42,824 nucleotides of DNA from Verrucomicrobiales bacterium (GCA_016793885.1 JAEUHE010000216.1:1-42824), one strand, 5' to 3'; shown: positions 1 through 9,390, numbered from the stretch's first letter. Notes: generated from the sequence alone by a model not told the origin. Numbers and translations: made by a program.

Positions 1-49
1 ATGTCCGTACGGCATCCAGACCAAAATAGATCAAAATGATGATTTTCGA

Positions 50-117
50 CGGAGTTATTTACCGTCTGCTGTGGAGGGCTCTGCAGGGAGCCCTCCCGCA
101 GCCGGTGAATAACTCCG
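50..117. repeat. Long near-perfect hairpin (68 nt)
   Basis: Bases 50-64 pair with 103-117 over 15 positions with one G-T pair. Bases 66-69 pair with 98-101. Bases 73-81 pair with 88-96 across a 6-nt loop. Only a small internal bulge (70-72 against 97) interrupts the stem. No T-run follows on either strand, so it does not look like a simple intrinsic terminator. It could be a palindromic repeat unit, a structured RNA or the end of an element lying left of the window. Function unknown. Confidence 0.7.
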
Positions 118-321
118 GTTAGGCTATACGGGGGTGCTGGCCCCCCCGGAACCGGTAAAAACACGGAGCATCGCGCAGCGATGCTACCGGCTGCTGAGGC
201 TTGCGTCACGCCTACTCAAGGGACCAGATCCATTCGTCAGGCCGCGCGCCTCCCTGTGGCGGTGGACAAGGGGACTTTACTCCTTGCCTCGCTTCTGATT
301 GAATCTTCACAGCTCCCAATT
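118..321. other. Leader region with further hairpins upstream of the giant gene
   Basis: A G5/C-run hairpin lies around 130-146. A 7-bp stem with a 5-nt loop lies at 167-185 (AGCATCG and CGATGCT arms). No promoter can be assigned with confidence, and no Shine-Dalgarno-like sequence is evident before the ATG at 322. Confidence 0.4.
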
Positions 322-3300
322 ATGAAACATGTTGTTGCCTCGGTCGGGTGTGCCTTGTTGTTCGGGTTTTCTTCCATGGCCGAAAGTGTCGTGGTGTTCA
401 ATGAGGCGATGTACCATCCGGCTACTCGAGAAGCGTCGTCCGAGTGGATTGAGCTGCATAACCAAAACGGGGTGGACGTCGATTTGAGTGGGTGGAGTGT
501 TTCGGGGGGAATTCAGTTTACCTTCCCGGACGGAACCCGAATCAAGGGCAGGGGCTACCTGGTCGTTGCGAGCGATCCCAACAGCTTGGCGGCCGCTGGC
601 GTGGCTGGTGCGTTCGGACCCTTTTCTGGCCGATTAGACAATGGCGGGGAGAAGCTGGAGCTGCTTGACCGCAACCTCCGGGTGATGGACGTGCTGGACT
701 ACGCGTCCACCGGGCCGTGGCCGGTGGGGCCTGACGGCACCGGTCTTTCGCTGGCCAAGAGCCATCCGCAGCTTGGGTCGGCTGCGGTGGAGAACTGGGT
801 CAGCAGTTCCCAGATCGGTGGCACACCCGGTGTGCGCAATTTTCCGAGCGGTGCTTTCGAGGTTCCGGCTGGATTGCTCTCCTATTGGAATTTCGATGAA
901 AGCTCCGGGACGGCACTCGACTTGGCGGGGCCCAACGCAGGTACGCTCAGCGGCAGTATTTCCCGAGTGACCGGCTTGGTGGGCAATGGTGCCGTGGCTT
1001 CCTCGGGGGGCGGTGCGGGAGCGATCAGCCTGGGTCGAGGCGTGAGCAACAGCCTGGCGACGCAGGAAGGCCTCACCATCGAGGCTGCCATCGTTCCCAC
1101 CTGGTCGGGCCTCGGCCGCTCCACCGTATTCAGGAAGTCGGGAGACAATCGCGGGTCGCTTGTTTCGTACTTGTCGATGGACGAGTCGGACAGGGGGACC
1201 AACGCGGTTCCGCTGGATCTGGTGGGACGCAACCATGGCGTTTTTCGTGGCACCGCGACGCGCACCAACGGGTTGTTCGGATTGGGGGCGGTGACGTTCC
1301 GAAACAACACAACGGAGGCGATCAACCTCGGGGCTGGGACTGATGGTTCCTTGTCCTTTAGCAACGGTCTGACGATTGGCGCATGGATCAAACCGCTCTG
1401 GGTGGTGAGCCTGAATAGTTATGATGTGATCTTCTCCAAGGATGATGGATCCAATCGGATCACTTTTGCATTCCAATCCGATTCCAGCAATGCGCTGGGT
1501 ATGGTGTCGGTGCCCGCCGGTCCGGTGCTCGCCTTCGGTCTGAACATCGGGGGACGCTACTCCGAGTTGGACATGCCGTTGGACGGGGCCGAGGGGCGTC
1601 CCACGCTGGAGCAGCTCAAGGACGGACAGCCTCATCACGTGGCGGCGACGTTTGATGCGGCCAGCGGAGATATGGGCATCTGGGTGGATGGGACCCGCCG
1701 GTACCAGGCCAACCGTCCCGGCCTTATCCGCAGCGGCGGAACTGCCCTTGCCATGATTGGCAATCGGGGGGTGACGGGTGGGCAGGCGTTCACGGGCGTG
1801 ATCGATGAATTCGCCCTGTGGCGAACGGCGCTGAGCGCCGATTTGATGCTTCGACTGGGGCAGGGGATCAACCCGCTGGACCTGATTCCCTTGACCGGGC
1901 CCGGCAACCAGGTCTACCTCGGGTTTAGGCAGCAAGGAGATTCAGACTTCACCGATCCGGTGGTCACCTCGACCCCGGTTATCGTTTGGGGGCTGAAGGT
2001 GGGTGAAGCCTATCGGGAGATGGAGCTGCCCCTCGATGGCTTGGAGGGTAGACCCAGCCTGGCCGCTCTGAAGGATGGGAAACCGCATCACCTCGCGGGG
2101 TTCTATCAGCCGCAGACTCATCGGCAAGGCATCGCGTTGGATGGGGTGGTGCTCGCCAGTCAAGAGGTGGAGGGGGTTTTGGATGTCGGCGGCACGGGCC
2201 TGGCCTTCATTGGCAATAGTGGCGTGGATGGCTCCGAGACCTTTCAGGGAACCTTGGATGAGGTAGCCTATTGGAATAAGGGGTTGTCGACCTCGGAGTT
2301 GAGTATTCACAGCCGGCAGACTATGGCCGGGAAACCCTTTTATGCACCGGTCGCTCTCGATCTCGCTCCTATCCGGTTTAGCGAGTTTCCTGACGTCGCG
2401 ACCAATCCGTTCTGGGTTGAACTGCAGAACACCGGCACCGAGGCTGTGAACTTGGCCGGCCTGATCATGTCGGGAAGTGGGGGGGGACAATACAACCTGC
2501 CATCGACGATCCTGCCTCCGGGAGGTTTCGCGGTGTTCGACCAGGCTCAGTTCGGATTTCGCTTTAAGGCCGGCGACGTCGTCACCCTCTTCTCGGCTGG
2601 CCGGGAGGCCGTGCTGGATGTTGTCAGAATTACAGCTGCCGCCCAGGCCCGGCAGAACTCAGGGGCGGGGGCCTGGCGTGTTCCGGTCGCGTCCACCGCT
2701 GGACAGTCGAATCACATTGAGATCTCCGATCAAGTCGTGATCAACGAGATTTTCTATCATGCCCCACCTCAATACTCGCGGCCGGCGCAGTTCACCAATG
2801 TCACTTTGATTGGCATGGTTTCCGATTGGAAGTACAACGCTTCCGGCGTTGATTTGGGCTCCGAGTGGAAAGAGACCGCTTACAACGATGGTTCTTGGTC
2901 GAGTGGGACGGCGCTGTTTTACAACGAGACCTCCGCCCTGCCCGCCGCCAAGAACACCCAGCTGAGCCTGGGACCGATCACCTTCTACTTCCGTCGGACC
3001 TTCACTCTAACCAACGATCCGGCGGGCATCACGTTTACCCTACGCACGATTGTTGATGATGGCGCGGTCGTTTATGTGAATGGAGCCGAAGTGTACCGGG
3101 TGGGGCTCAGAACGGGGCCGGTTGCCTACACCAACCTGGCCACGACGGTGGCCAACGCGACCCTGAGCGGATTGCAGAATATTACCGTGACCAATCTCAT
3201 CGCCGGTGAAAACGTCGTGGCGGTGGAGGTGCATCAGTCGGCCGCCAACAGCGACGACATGGCCTTTGGTCTCGAGCTGAACGCGAAGATTCCCACGTTG

Positions 3301-6300
3301 CCGGCGGTCCCGTTTCTTGAGAATCCCGAACAGTGGATTGAGCTCTACAATCGGGGGGCTTCGGCAATCAACCTGGCCGGCTGGAGCTTGGATGCGGGTG
3401 TTCGCTACGTGTTTTCGGCTGCAGCTTCGTTGCCCCCCGGAGGCTACTTGGTGGTCGCCCGCGATCCTGAGGCCCTGCGACAAAAGTACCCCACCCTTGC
3501 GCCCGTCGGACCCTGGGAAGGTCGTCTGTCCGGCAGCGGGGAGCGGGTTGTGCTGCGGGATCAGCGTGGCAATCCAGCGGATGACGTGACTTATCACACG
3601 GGAGGACGTTGGTCGGCGGCGGCTGACGGCGGTGGATCCAGTCTCGAGCTGCGGGATCCGGCGGCGGATAACTCCCTCGGCGAGGTCTGGGCTGCCAGCC
3701 TCGAGGGACCTAAGTCGAAGTGGCAAACCATCACCTATCGTGGCTTGGGGAGCCAGCTCTTCTCCACTCCGGGCGATGCGCAGTATCAGGAGTTGGTCAT
3801 TGGTCTGCTGGATGCCGGTGAAGTGTTGCTCGACGATGTAACCGTCAAGGAAATTGCCGCGACGGGGGAAGTGCAGTTGATTCAGAATCCTGGGTTTGAC
3901 ACCTCCTTGTCGCGCTGGCGGGTGATTGGAAATCATCGTGCGGAGTGGGTGGAGGATCCAGACGACGCGACCAATCACGTGATGCGGATGGTGGCCACCG
4001 GAATGACCGAGCACATGAACAACCATGCTGAGACCACCGTGAAGGACGGCGCTCGGTTTGTCACTTTGGATGACCGAAAGACCTACGAGATTTCCCTGCG
4101 CGCTCGCTGGATCTCCGGGTCGCCCCAGCTCAACACCCGGCTCTACTTCAATCGGCTCCCACGAACGACTGTCTTGGAGATGCCGTCGCATTGGGGTACC
4201 CCGGGGGCGAGGAATTCCCAATTCCAGGACAATGTGGGGCCGACCTTCACCGGATTTCAGCATCTGCCGGCCGTTCCGCCGCCAGGTGAACCGGTCGAGG
4301 TGCGGATCCGAGCGCAGGATCCTCAGGGTGTGTCTGCCTGCACGCTCCGTTGGTCCACCAATGCCGGTGCCTGGTTCAACGTTCCCATGACCCTCGGAGC
4401 TGATGGGACCTACAGCGCCTCCGTTCCGGGACACCCGGCCGGCCGCGTGGTGCAGTTCTACGTTGAGTCTACCGACACAGCTGGTGCGATCTCCCACTAC
4501 CCGGCCGAAGGGCCCAGCTCTCGCGCCTTGTATCAGGTCGAAGACCGTCAGGCCAACCTGGCGCTGGCGCACAACATCCGAATCATCATGACCGCGACGG
4601 ATGCCGCTTGGCTGCTTTCCCGGACGAACTTGATGAGCAATGGGCGAATCGGTTGCACCGTGGTTTACGACGAAACGGAAGTCTTCTACGACTGTGGGGT
4701 GCGCCTCAAGGGCAGCGAACATGGGCGTCCGCAGGAAGTTCGGATCGGATTCAATCTGGAGTTCAATCCGGACCAACCTTTCCGTGGAGTGCACTCCACC
4801 GTCGCGTTGGACCGTTCCGGGGGAGGTAATCGTTTCGGTCAGGATGAGATTCTCATCAATCACATTGTGGATCGGGCGGGCGGGGTGCCTTCGATGCACA
4901 ACGACCTGATCCGCATGATCGGCCCGACCCGAACTTTCTCCGGCTCGGCGATTCTTCAGATGTCCCGCTACAACCCGATCTTCCTCAACTCCCAATACGA
5001 GGACGGGGCGGAAAATCCCGTCTTCGAGGTCGAGTATTATTATGGGCTGAGCGAAACGATCCCCTCTGGTCCCGAGGGACTCAAGGCACCGCAGGAGGCG
5101 GGTGTGACCGGGAACCAAATGCAAGACCTCGGTGACGATAAGGAGAATTATCGCCTCGGATTCACCATTAAGAATGCCCGGGACAAGGACGACTTTGAGA
5201 CCATTATTCCCTACCTGAAGATGTTCAGCCTGCCCCAGGCGTCTTTCGTGGCGGCTGCTGAAGAACGATTGGACGTGGAGGAGTGGCTTCGCGCCTTTGC
5301 CTTGGGACAGATGTGCGGGGCCGGGGACAATTACACCGGCTCCGGGGCGGGCCATAACATCCAGGTCTATGTCCGGCCCAGCGACCGAAAGCTCATTCAT
5401 CTGATCTGGGACACGGACTTCGCCTTTACTCAAGGGGCGGGGGACGGTTTTGAGAACAATGGCGACCTGCAGAAGTTGTTGTCTAAGCCGGCCAACCGAC
5501 ACTCGTATTATGGCCACATCGAACAGATCCTGCAGACCACTTACAACACTAGCTACATGTCGTACTGGGCCGACCACTATGACAACTTCCTGCCGGGCCA
5601 AGACTTTAAGCAGTATCTGGACTACATCGGGCAACGAGCCCGAACGGCCAGCAACGCGCTGCCTCGGCGGGTTGGCTTCGGGATTACCAGCAACGGCGGT
5701 CAGCCCTTTGTGACCAACTCCAGCATCGCTTCCATTGCGGGGCGTGCTTGGGTTGATGTGAAATCCATCCGTCTGGCGGGATCGGACACCGGTGTGGATC
5801 TCACCTGGACGACCTGGACCAATTGGGTTGCTCGCGTTCCGATCATCCTGGGAAGCAACACTGTTTACTTGAATGCCTACCATATGGACGGTCGTTTGCT
5901 GTCCAACGCGGTTGTGACGGTGATCGGATCGTCACCTACCGGCGGAGTCGACTCCGATGCGGATGGACTTCCGGACGTATGGGAGAACATCCATGATCTC
6001 AACGTGGTGGCCAACGATGCGAGTCGGGATCTCGACCGGGACGGATTTAGCAACTTGCAGGAATACCTCGCTGGGACCGATCCGCGCAGCGCCGCCAGCC
6101 GGCTGAGAATCGGCCGCATCGAGGCGCAGGACGTTGGCATCCGGATCGAGTTTGCGGCGGTCACGGGCCGCAGCTACGCGGTCGAGTATCGCGATGTCTT
6201 GAACGGAGGGGTTTGGCAGCGCCTCGGGACGGTGGAGGCGGGAATTGCCGATCGAACCGCAGAAGTTCTCGATGTGGGCGGCGCGGCGGGCCAGAGATTC

Positions 6301-6330
6301 TATCGCATCGTTACCCCGGCCAGCCCATGA
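322..6330 (+). CDS. Giant secreted lamin-tail / LamG / CotH-kinase-like protein
   Basis: Secreted 2002-residue multidomain protein, probably cell-surface or extracellular. ATG 322 is chosen over in-frame ATG 181 because it starts a signal peptide (residues 1-20, ending SSMA before ES). Domains in order: lamin-tail domain (LTD) from about residue 23 (VVVFNEAMYHP); LamG/concanavalin-like modules about 184-667, apparently nested; second LTD about 682-790; third LTD starting at about 803 (VVINEIFYH), interrupted by a beta-rich domain and resuming at about 997; a carbohydrate-binding-like stretch; an Fn3/Ig-like segment about 1304-1410; a CotH-like domain from about 1414 with the acidic motif HLIWDTDFAF at 1693-1702; a calcium-binding-type DSDADGLPD repeat about 1876; and a C-terminal module ending QRFYRIVTP. 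LTD plus CotH architectures are common in Verrucomicrobiota and Planctomycetota. The substrate is unknown and CotH kinase activity is inferred only from family resemblance. Confidence 0.88.
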   Translation: MKHVVASVGCALLFGFSSMAESVVVFNEAMYHPATREASSEWIELHNQNGVDVDLSGWSVSGGIQFTFPDGTRIKGRGYLVVASDPNSLAAAGVAGAFGPFSGRLDNGGEKLELLDRNLRVMDVLDYASTGPWPVGPDGTGLSLAKSHPQLGSAAVENWVSSSQIGGTPGVRNFPSGAFEVPAGLLSYWNFDESSGTALDLAGPNAGTLSGSISRVTGLVGNGAVASSGGGAGAISLGRGVSNSLATQEGLTIEAAIVPTWSGLGRSTVFRKSGDNRGSLVSYLSMDESDRGTNAVPLDLVGRNHGVFRGTATRTNGLFGLGAVTFRNNTTEAINLGAGTDGSLSFSNGLTIGAWIKPLWVVSLNSYDVIFSKDDGSNRITFAFQSDSSNALGMVSVPAGPVLAFGLNIGGRYSELDMPLDGAEGRPTLEQLKDGQPHHVAATFDAASGDMGIWVDGTRRYQANRPGLIRSGGTALAMIGNRGVTGGQAFTGVIDEFALWRTALSADLMLRLGQGINPLDLIPLTGPGNQVYLGFRQQGDSDFTDPVVTSTPVIVWGLKVGEAYREMELPLDGLEGRPSLAALKDGKPHHLAGFYQPQTHRQGIALDGVVLASQEVEGVLDVGGTGLAFIGNSGVDGSETFQGTLDEVAYWNKGLSTSELSIHSRQTMAGKPFYAPVALDLAPIRFSEFPDVATNPFWVELQNTGTEAVNLAGLIMSGSGGGQYNLPSTILPPGGFAVFDQAQFGFRFKAGDVVTLFSAGREAVLDVVRITAAAQARQNSGAGAWRVPVASTAGQSNHIEISDQVVINEIFYHAPPQYSRPAQFTNVTLIGMVSDWKYNASGVDLGSEWKETAYNDGSWSSGTALFYNETSALPAAKNTQLSLGPITFYFRRTFTLTNDPAGITFTLRTIVDDGAVVYVNGAEVYRVGLRTGPVAYTNLATTVANATLSGLQNITVTNLIAGENVVAVEVHQSAANSDDMAFGLELNAKIPTLPAVPFLENPEQWIELYNRGASAINLAGWSLDAGVRYVFSAAASLPPGGYLVVARDPEALRQKYPTLAPVGPWEGRLSGSGERVVLRDQRGNPADDVTYHTGGRWSAAADGGGSSLELRDPAADNSLGEVWAASLEGPKSKWQTITYRGLGSQLFSTPGDAQYQELVIGLLDAGEVLLDDVTVKEIAATGEVQLIQNPGFDTSLSRWRVIGNHRAEWVEDPDDATNHVMRMVATGMTEHMNNHAETTVKDGARFVTLDDRKTYEISLRARWISGSPQLNTRLYFNRLPRTTVLEMPSHWGTPGARNSQFQDNVGPTFTGFQHLPAVPPPGEPVEVRIRAQDPQGVSACTLRWSTNAGAWFNVPMTLGADGTYSASVPGHPAGRVVQFYVESTDTAGAISHYPAEGPSSRALYQVEDRQANLALAHNIRIIMTATDAAWLLSRTNLMSNGRIGCTVVYDETEVFYDCGVRLKGSEHGRPQEVRIGFNLEFNPDQPFRGVHSTVALDRSGGGNRFGQDEILINHIVDRAGGVPSMHNDLIRMIGPTRTFSGSAILQMSRYNPIFLNSQYEDGAENPVFEVEYYYGLSETIPSGPEGLKAPQEAGVTGNQMQDLGDDKENYRLGFTIKNARDKDDFETIIPYLKMFSLPQASFVAAAEERLDVEEWLRAFALGQMCGAGDNYTGSGAGHNIQVYVRPSDRKLIHLIWDTDFAFTQGAGDGFENNGDLQKLLSKPANRHSYYGHIEQILQTTYNTSYMSYWADHYDNFLPGQDFKQYLDYIGQRARTASNALPRRVGFGITSNGGQPFVTNSSIASIAGRAWVDVKSIRLAGSDTGVDLTWTTWTNWVARVPIILGSNTVYLNAYHMDGRLLSNAVVTVIGSSPTGGVDSDADGLPDVWENIHDLNVVANDASRDLDRDGFSNLQEYLAGTDPRSAASRLRIGRIEAQDVGIRIEFAAVTGRSYAVEYRDVLNGGVWQRLGTVEAGIADRTAEVLDVGGAAGQRFYRIVTPASP

Positions 6331-6508
6331 ACGGTGACCGGGTCGAGGCCGGCCGGTCCGTGAGTTGCGTTCGCAAATCGATGGGGTCTGTCGATGCTTG
6401 ACGAAATGGCCCACGGAATTGAATCTAGGTTTTCGGGCTGGTAAGTCGGCAAGGTTCGTTCGCAGCGGACCTTCCGGATTGCAAACCCGCTTCAACCCAA
6501 ACATCCGC

Positions 6509-6548
6509 GAAGCCGGTGTTTCTTTAGGGAGCACCGGCTTCCGATTTT
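6509..6548 (+). terminator. Probable intrinsic terminator after the giant gene
   Basis: A 10-bp perfect stem (GAAGCCGGTG at 6509-6518, CACCGGCTTC at 6532-6541) with a 13-nt loop is followed by CGATTTTC. It lies 16 bases before the permease start, so it probably ends the upstream transcript. The T-tract is short, so efficiency is uncertain. A weaker 6-bp stem (6336-6341/6353-6358) directly follows the stop codon of the giant gene. Confidence 0.55.
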
Positions 6549-6556
6549 CTGGAGAC

Positions 6557-7318
6557 ATGACCTGGGATTATCCTCTTCTGGCTGGAGTCGGGCTGCTGGC
6601 GGGGTTTGTGGACGCGATTGCGGGTGGAGGCGGATTGATCACGCTTCCGGCCCTTCTGTGGGCTGGCTTGCCCCCGCAGCTGGCGCTGGGCACGAATAAG
6701 CTGCAGTCCTCATGCGGCACGTGTCTCGCCACCTGGCGCTATGCCCAGGCTGGCTTGCTGGAGGGAACTCCGTTTTGGAGAGGGGCTGGAGTGACGTTTG
6801 TTGCCTCGGTTTTGGGAAGCATCACGGTCTATCACACCTCCCCTCAGTTCTTGCGCTGGATCATTCCGTTCCTCCTCATCGCCATCGGCGTGTATCTGGC
6901 TTTGAGGCCAGAGCTAGGTCTTGCCGCGCGACCAGCTCATATGGGACTCGGAATGTTTTCGATCGCCTTTGGAGTGCTGCTCGGATTCTACGACGGTTTT
7001 TTCGGGCCGGGCACCGGCTCATTCTGGATGACTGCCTGCATGGTTTTGCTGGGGATGGATTACCGGGCTGCCACCGGCTATACCAAGGCCATGAATCTGG
7101 CCAGCAACGGGGGTTCATTGCTCGTGTTCGCGTATCTCGGATCCCTGCATTGGGGCTATGGTTTGGTCATGGCGGCGGGCCAGTTGGCGGGCGCACAGTT
7201 GGGATCGCGCCTGGTGATCCGGGAGGGGGCGCGCTGGGTTCGTCCACTGCTCATCGCCCTCGTCTTCATTTTGGCACTGCGCCTCCTTTGGCAGGCGGTC
7301 TCGCCAATTCTTGGTTAG
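6557..7318 (+). CDS. yfcA: TSUP (TauE/SafE, YfcA-like) membrane permease
   Basis: 253-residue integral membrane protein of the TSUP family, whose members move sulfite, sulfonates or other small anions. The substrate here is not determinable. Two family-typical regions are visible: an N-terminal GVGLLAGFVDAIAGGGGL glycine-rich helix followed by LGTNKLQSSCGT, and a second-half repeat GFYDGFFGPGTGSFW followed by GYTKAMNLASN. About eight hydrophobic segments are predicted by eye. The start at ATG 6557 follows GGAG two bases upstream. A longer frame from 6365 would add a charged extension running through the terminator hairpin, so I rejected it. The E1 alpha gene follows after 46 bases on the same strand. 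Confidence 0.88.
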   Translation: MTWDYPLLAGVGLLAGFVDAIAGGGGLITLPALLWAGLPPQLALGTNKLQSSCGTCLATWRYAQAGLLEGTPFWRGAGVTFVASVLGSITVYHTSPQFLRWIIPFLLIAIGVYLALRPELGLAARPAHMGLGMFSIAFGVLLGFYDGFFGPGTGSFWMTACMVLLGMDYRAATGYTKAMNLASNGGSLLVFAYLGSLHWGYGLVMAAGQLAGAQLGSRLVIREGARWVRPLLIALVFILALRLLWQAVSPILG

Positions 7319-7364
7319 TAGAAAAGCTTGTGATGACCTCACATCGGCGGCATAACAGGTACGC

Positions 7365-8402
7365 ATGTTGAGCACGGTTTCTGGGCAAAGTCCCGTGGAC
7401 TCCGGGGTTGTTCAGGAAAGCGAGCGGTATCTGCAAGCTTTCCGCTGGATGCTTTTGGCCCGGCTTCTGGACGATAAATTCGCGAGTCTGTACCGGGGCG
7501 GCAAGATTCATGGCGGGGTTTTCCTGGGCCGAGGGCAAGAGGCCTTGAGCGCCGCGTTGGGAGTCCAACTCCTGCCCGGAGATATCTTCGCGCCCCTGAT
7601 TCGCGACCAGGCGGGTCGGCTGGCCTTTGGTGAACCCATTCTGGATGCGGTGCGCACCTACCTGGGGTCGCCCTTGGGGCCGATGCGCGGGCGCGAGGGG
7701 AACGTCCACCGCGGACGTCCGCGGGAGGGCCTTTTTCCCATGATCTCGCATCTGGGCGCCATGATTTCTGTCGTCAATGGTGCGCTGATGGCCCGGCGCA
7801 TGCAGGGACGAACCGGCATGGTGGGCGTGAGCTGCCTCGGGGATGGAGGAACTTCCACGGGCGCCTTTCATGAGGCGTTGAACCAGGCTGCTGTTGAGAA
7901 GCTGCCTTTGGTTCTGGTGGTGGCAAATAACCAATACGCTTACTCCACTCCTACCGCCCGCCAGTTTGCCTGTCGGGCGTTGGTCGACAAAGCCATTGGG
8001 TATGGTGTGACCGGTCATGCGGTGGACGGCACGGACCTTTCTTCCTGCCTGGAGGTGCTCGGGGAGGCTGTTGACCAAGCTCGCCGTGGCGGTGGGCCGC
8101 AACTAGTGGTGGCCCGGTTGCTTCGGCTTTGTGGGCACGGGGAACACGACGACGCCTCCTATGTGGATCCTCGCTTGAAAGCTTCGGGCATCGGACGTGA
8201 CTGTCTGAAGGTGGCCGAGGACCACGCGGTGGAGATGGGCTGGCTGACCCTGGGTCGACTCGAGACCTGGCGGGCTGAGTTCCAACAACAGATTGATCAG
8301 GCCGTGGCCACCGTGCAGCGTGAGGACAGTCCCGATCCGTTCCAGGAGGACTGGTGCGCCTTGGCGTCCCGACACCTGAGCGAACGTCAGGATGCGATGT
8401 GA
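7365..8402 (+). CDS. 2-oxo acid dehydrogenase E1 component, alpha subunit
   Basis: 345-residue thiamine-diphosphate enzyme subunit of the PDH/branched-chain/acetoin dehydrogenase E1 alpha family. It pairs with the beta subunit encoded immediately downstream to decarboxylate a 2-oxo acid and transfer the acyl group to a lipoyl-E2. The ThDP/Mg motif is visible as GDGGTSTGAFHEALN from residue 159, closing with ANNQYAYS near 187-194. The RLCGHGEHDDASY segment corresponds to the family's phosphorylation-loop region. The stop codon overlaps the proposed GTG start of the beta gene, implying translational coupling. Sequence alone does not separate pyruvate from branched-chain specificity. No E2 gene is adjacent. 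Confidence 0.88.
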   Translation: MLSTVSGQSPVDSGVVQESERYLQAFRWMLLARLLDDKFASLYRGGKIHGGVFLGRGQEALSAALGVQLLPGDIFAPLIRDQAGRLAFGEPILDAVRTYLGSPLGPMRGREGNVHRGRPREGLFPMISHLGAMISVVNGALMARRMQGRTGMVGVSCLGDGGTSTGAFHEALNQAAVEKLPLVLVVANNQYAYSTPTARQFACRALVDKAIGYGVTGHAVDGTDLSSCLEVLGEAVDQARRGGGPQLVVARLLRLCGHGEHDDASYVDPRLKASGIGRDCLKVAEDHAVEMGWLTLGRLETWRAEFQQQIDQAVATVQREDSPDPFQEDWCALASRHLSERQDAM

Positions 8403-9364
8403 GTCTCACCTACCTTGATGCCATCCGAGCCGCCCAAGCGAAGGCGCTGGCTGACGATCCTCGGGTCTACGTTTACGGGCAGGATGTGGGATCGTTCGGT
8501 GGAGCCTTCAAAGCCACCAAGAACCTGGCCCAGGAGTTTCCTGGACGCGTCTTCGACGCCCCGATCAGCGAGGACGCAATGGTTGGATCGGCGGTCGGTG
8601 CCGCCATCGAAGGCATGCGCCCGATTATCGAGATGCAGTTCGCCGACTTCTCGACCATTGGTTTTAATCAGATCATCAATCAGGCGGCGACCCTGAATTG
8701 GCGGACTCAGGTGCCTTGCCCGATCGTCGTTCGATTGCCCTGTGGCGGGACCTCCGGCAGCGGTGCCTTTCATAGCCAGAGCATGGAAGCGCTCTACGCT
8801 CACTATCCTGGCTTGGTGGTGTTGACTCCCGCCACGGTGGAGGATGCCTACAGCATGTTGCTAGAGGCGGTGGCCATCGACGACCCGGTCATTTTCTGCG
8901 AGCATAAATTCCTTTATTACCATCTGAAGGCGGATCGGCTGCCGGCCGAGGCTCTGCCGGTCGGCAAAGCCCGGATTGCGCGTGCTGGCCGGGATCTGAC
9001 CATTGTGACCTACAGCGCCATGGTGCACGAATCCTTGGCGGTAGCGGAGGAATTCGTGGCTCAAGGCACGGAGATAGAGGTGGTGGATCTTCGTTCCGTG
9101 AAGCCTTTGGACACCGATACCGTGATGGCATCCGTTGCCCGCACTGGCCGACTGCTCTGCGTGGGGGAAGCCTTCCCGTGGGGCGGGGTCACAGCCGAGG
9201 TGATTGCCCGGGTGGCCACCGAGGGCTTTGATTTGCTTGATGCCCCTCCTCAGCGGCTCAATGCCAAGGATACTCCGGTCCCCTACCATCCCAACCTTTG
9301 GGCTGCTCATCGCCCGACCGCTCGCAGTATCGCGGTCGCGGTGCGAGATCTTCTTCAGCGATAG
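8399..9364 (+). CDS. 2-oxo acid dehydrogenase E1 component, beta subunit
   Basis: 321-residue transketolase-fold beta subunit completing the E1 heterotetramer. The GTG at 8399 is chosen because it overlaps the alpha stop (ATGTGA) and begins the conserved start SLTYLDAIRAAQ. The earlier GTG at 8354 adds a non-conserved leader. Family landmarks are YVYGQDVGSFGGAFKAT, FDAPISEDAMVGSAVGAA, IEMQFADFSTIGFNQI, GSGAFHSQSMEALYAH and the C-terminal transketolase domain with EVVDLRSVKPLDTDTV. Overall it most resembles the BCKDH/PDH beta type. About 100 bases separate it from the phosphate porin gene, which appears to have its own control region. Confidence 0.88.
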   Translation: MSLTYLDAIRAAQAKALADDPRVYVYGQDVGSFGGAFKATKNLAQEFPGRVFDAPISEDAMVGSAVGAAIEGMRPIIEMQFADFSTIGFNQIINQAATLNWRTQVPCPIVVRLPCGGTSGSGAFHSQSMEALYAHYPGLVVLTPATVEDAYSMLLEAVAIDDPVIFCEHKFLYYHLKADRLPAEALPVGKARIARAGRDLTIVTYSAMVHESLAVAEEFVAQGTEIEVVDLRSVKPLDTDTVMASVARTGRLLCVGEAFPWGGVTAEVIARVATEGFDLLDAPPQRLNAKDTPVPYHPNLWAAHRPTARSIAVAVRDLLQR

Positions 9365-9390
9365 AAGCCTTAGGACAATCGTTACTGGGT

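Noticed and set aside
50..124. Integron attC site
   Set aside because: The hairpin is followed by GTTAGGC, which fits an R' core, but the matching RYYYAAC core is missing on the left (TTTCGAC is there), the stem is too perfect, and no integrase or cassette array is visible.
181..321. Upstream start of the giant protein at 181
   Set aside because: The extra 47 residues bury the signal peptide beginning at 322 and derive from the hairpin-rich leader.
3040..5883. Long minus-strand frame of 947 codons inside the giant gene
   Set aside because: It is antisense to a clearly homologous multidomain protein, its translation has no recognisable domain, and it is rich in Arg/His/Gly as expected for a shadow frame at high GC.
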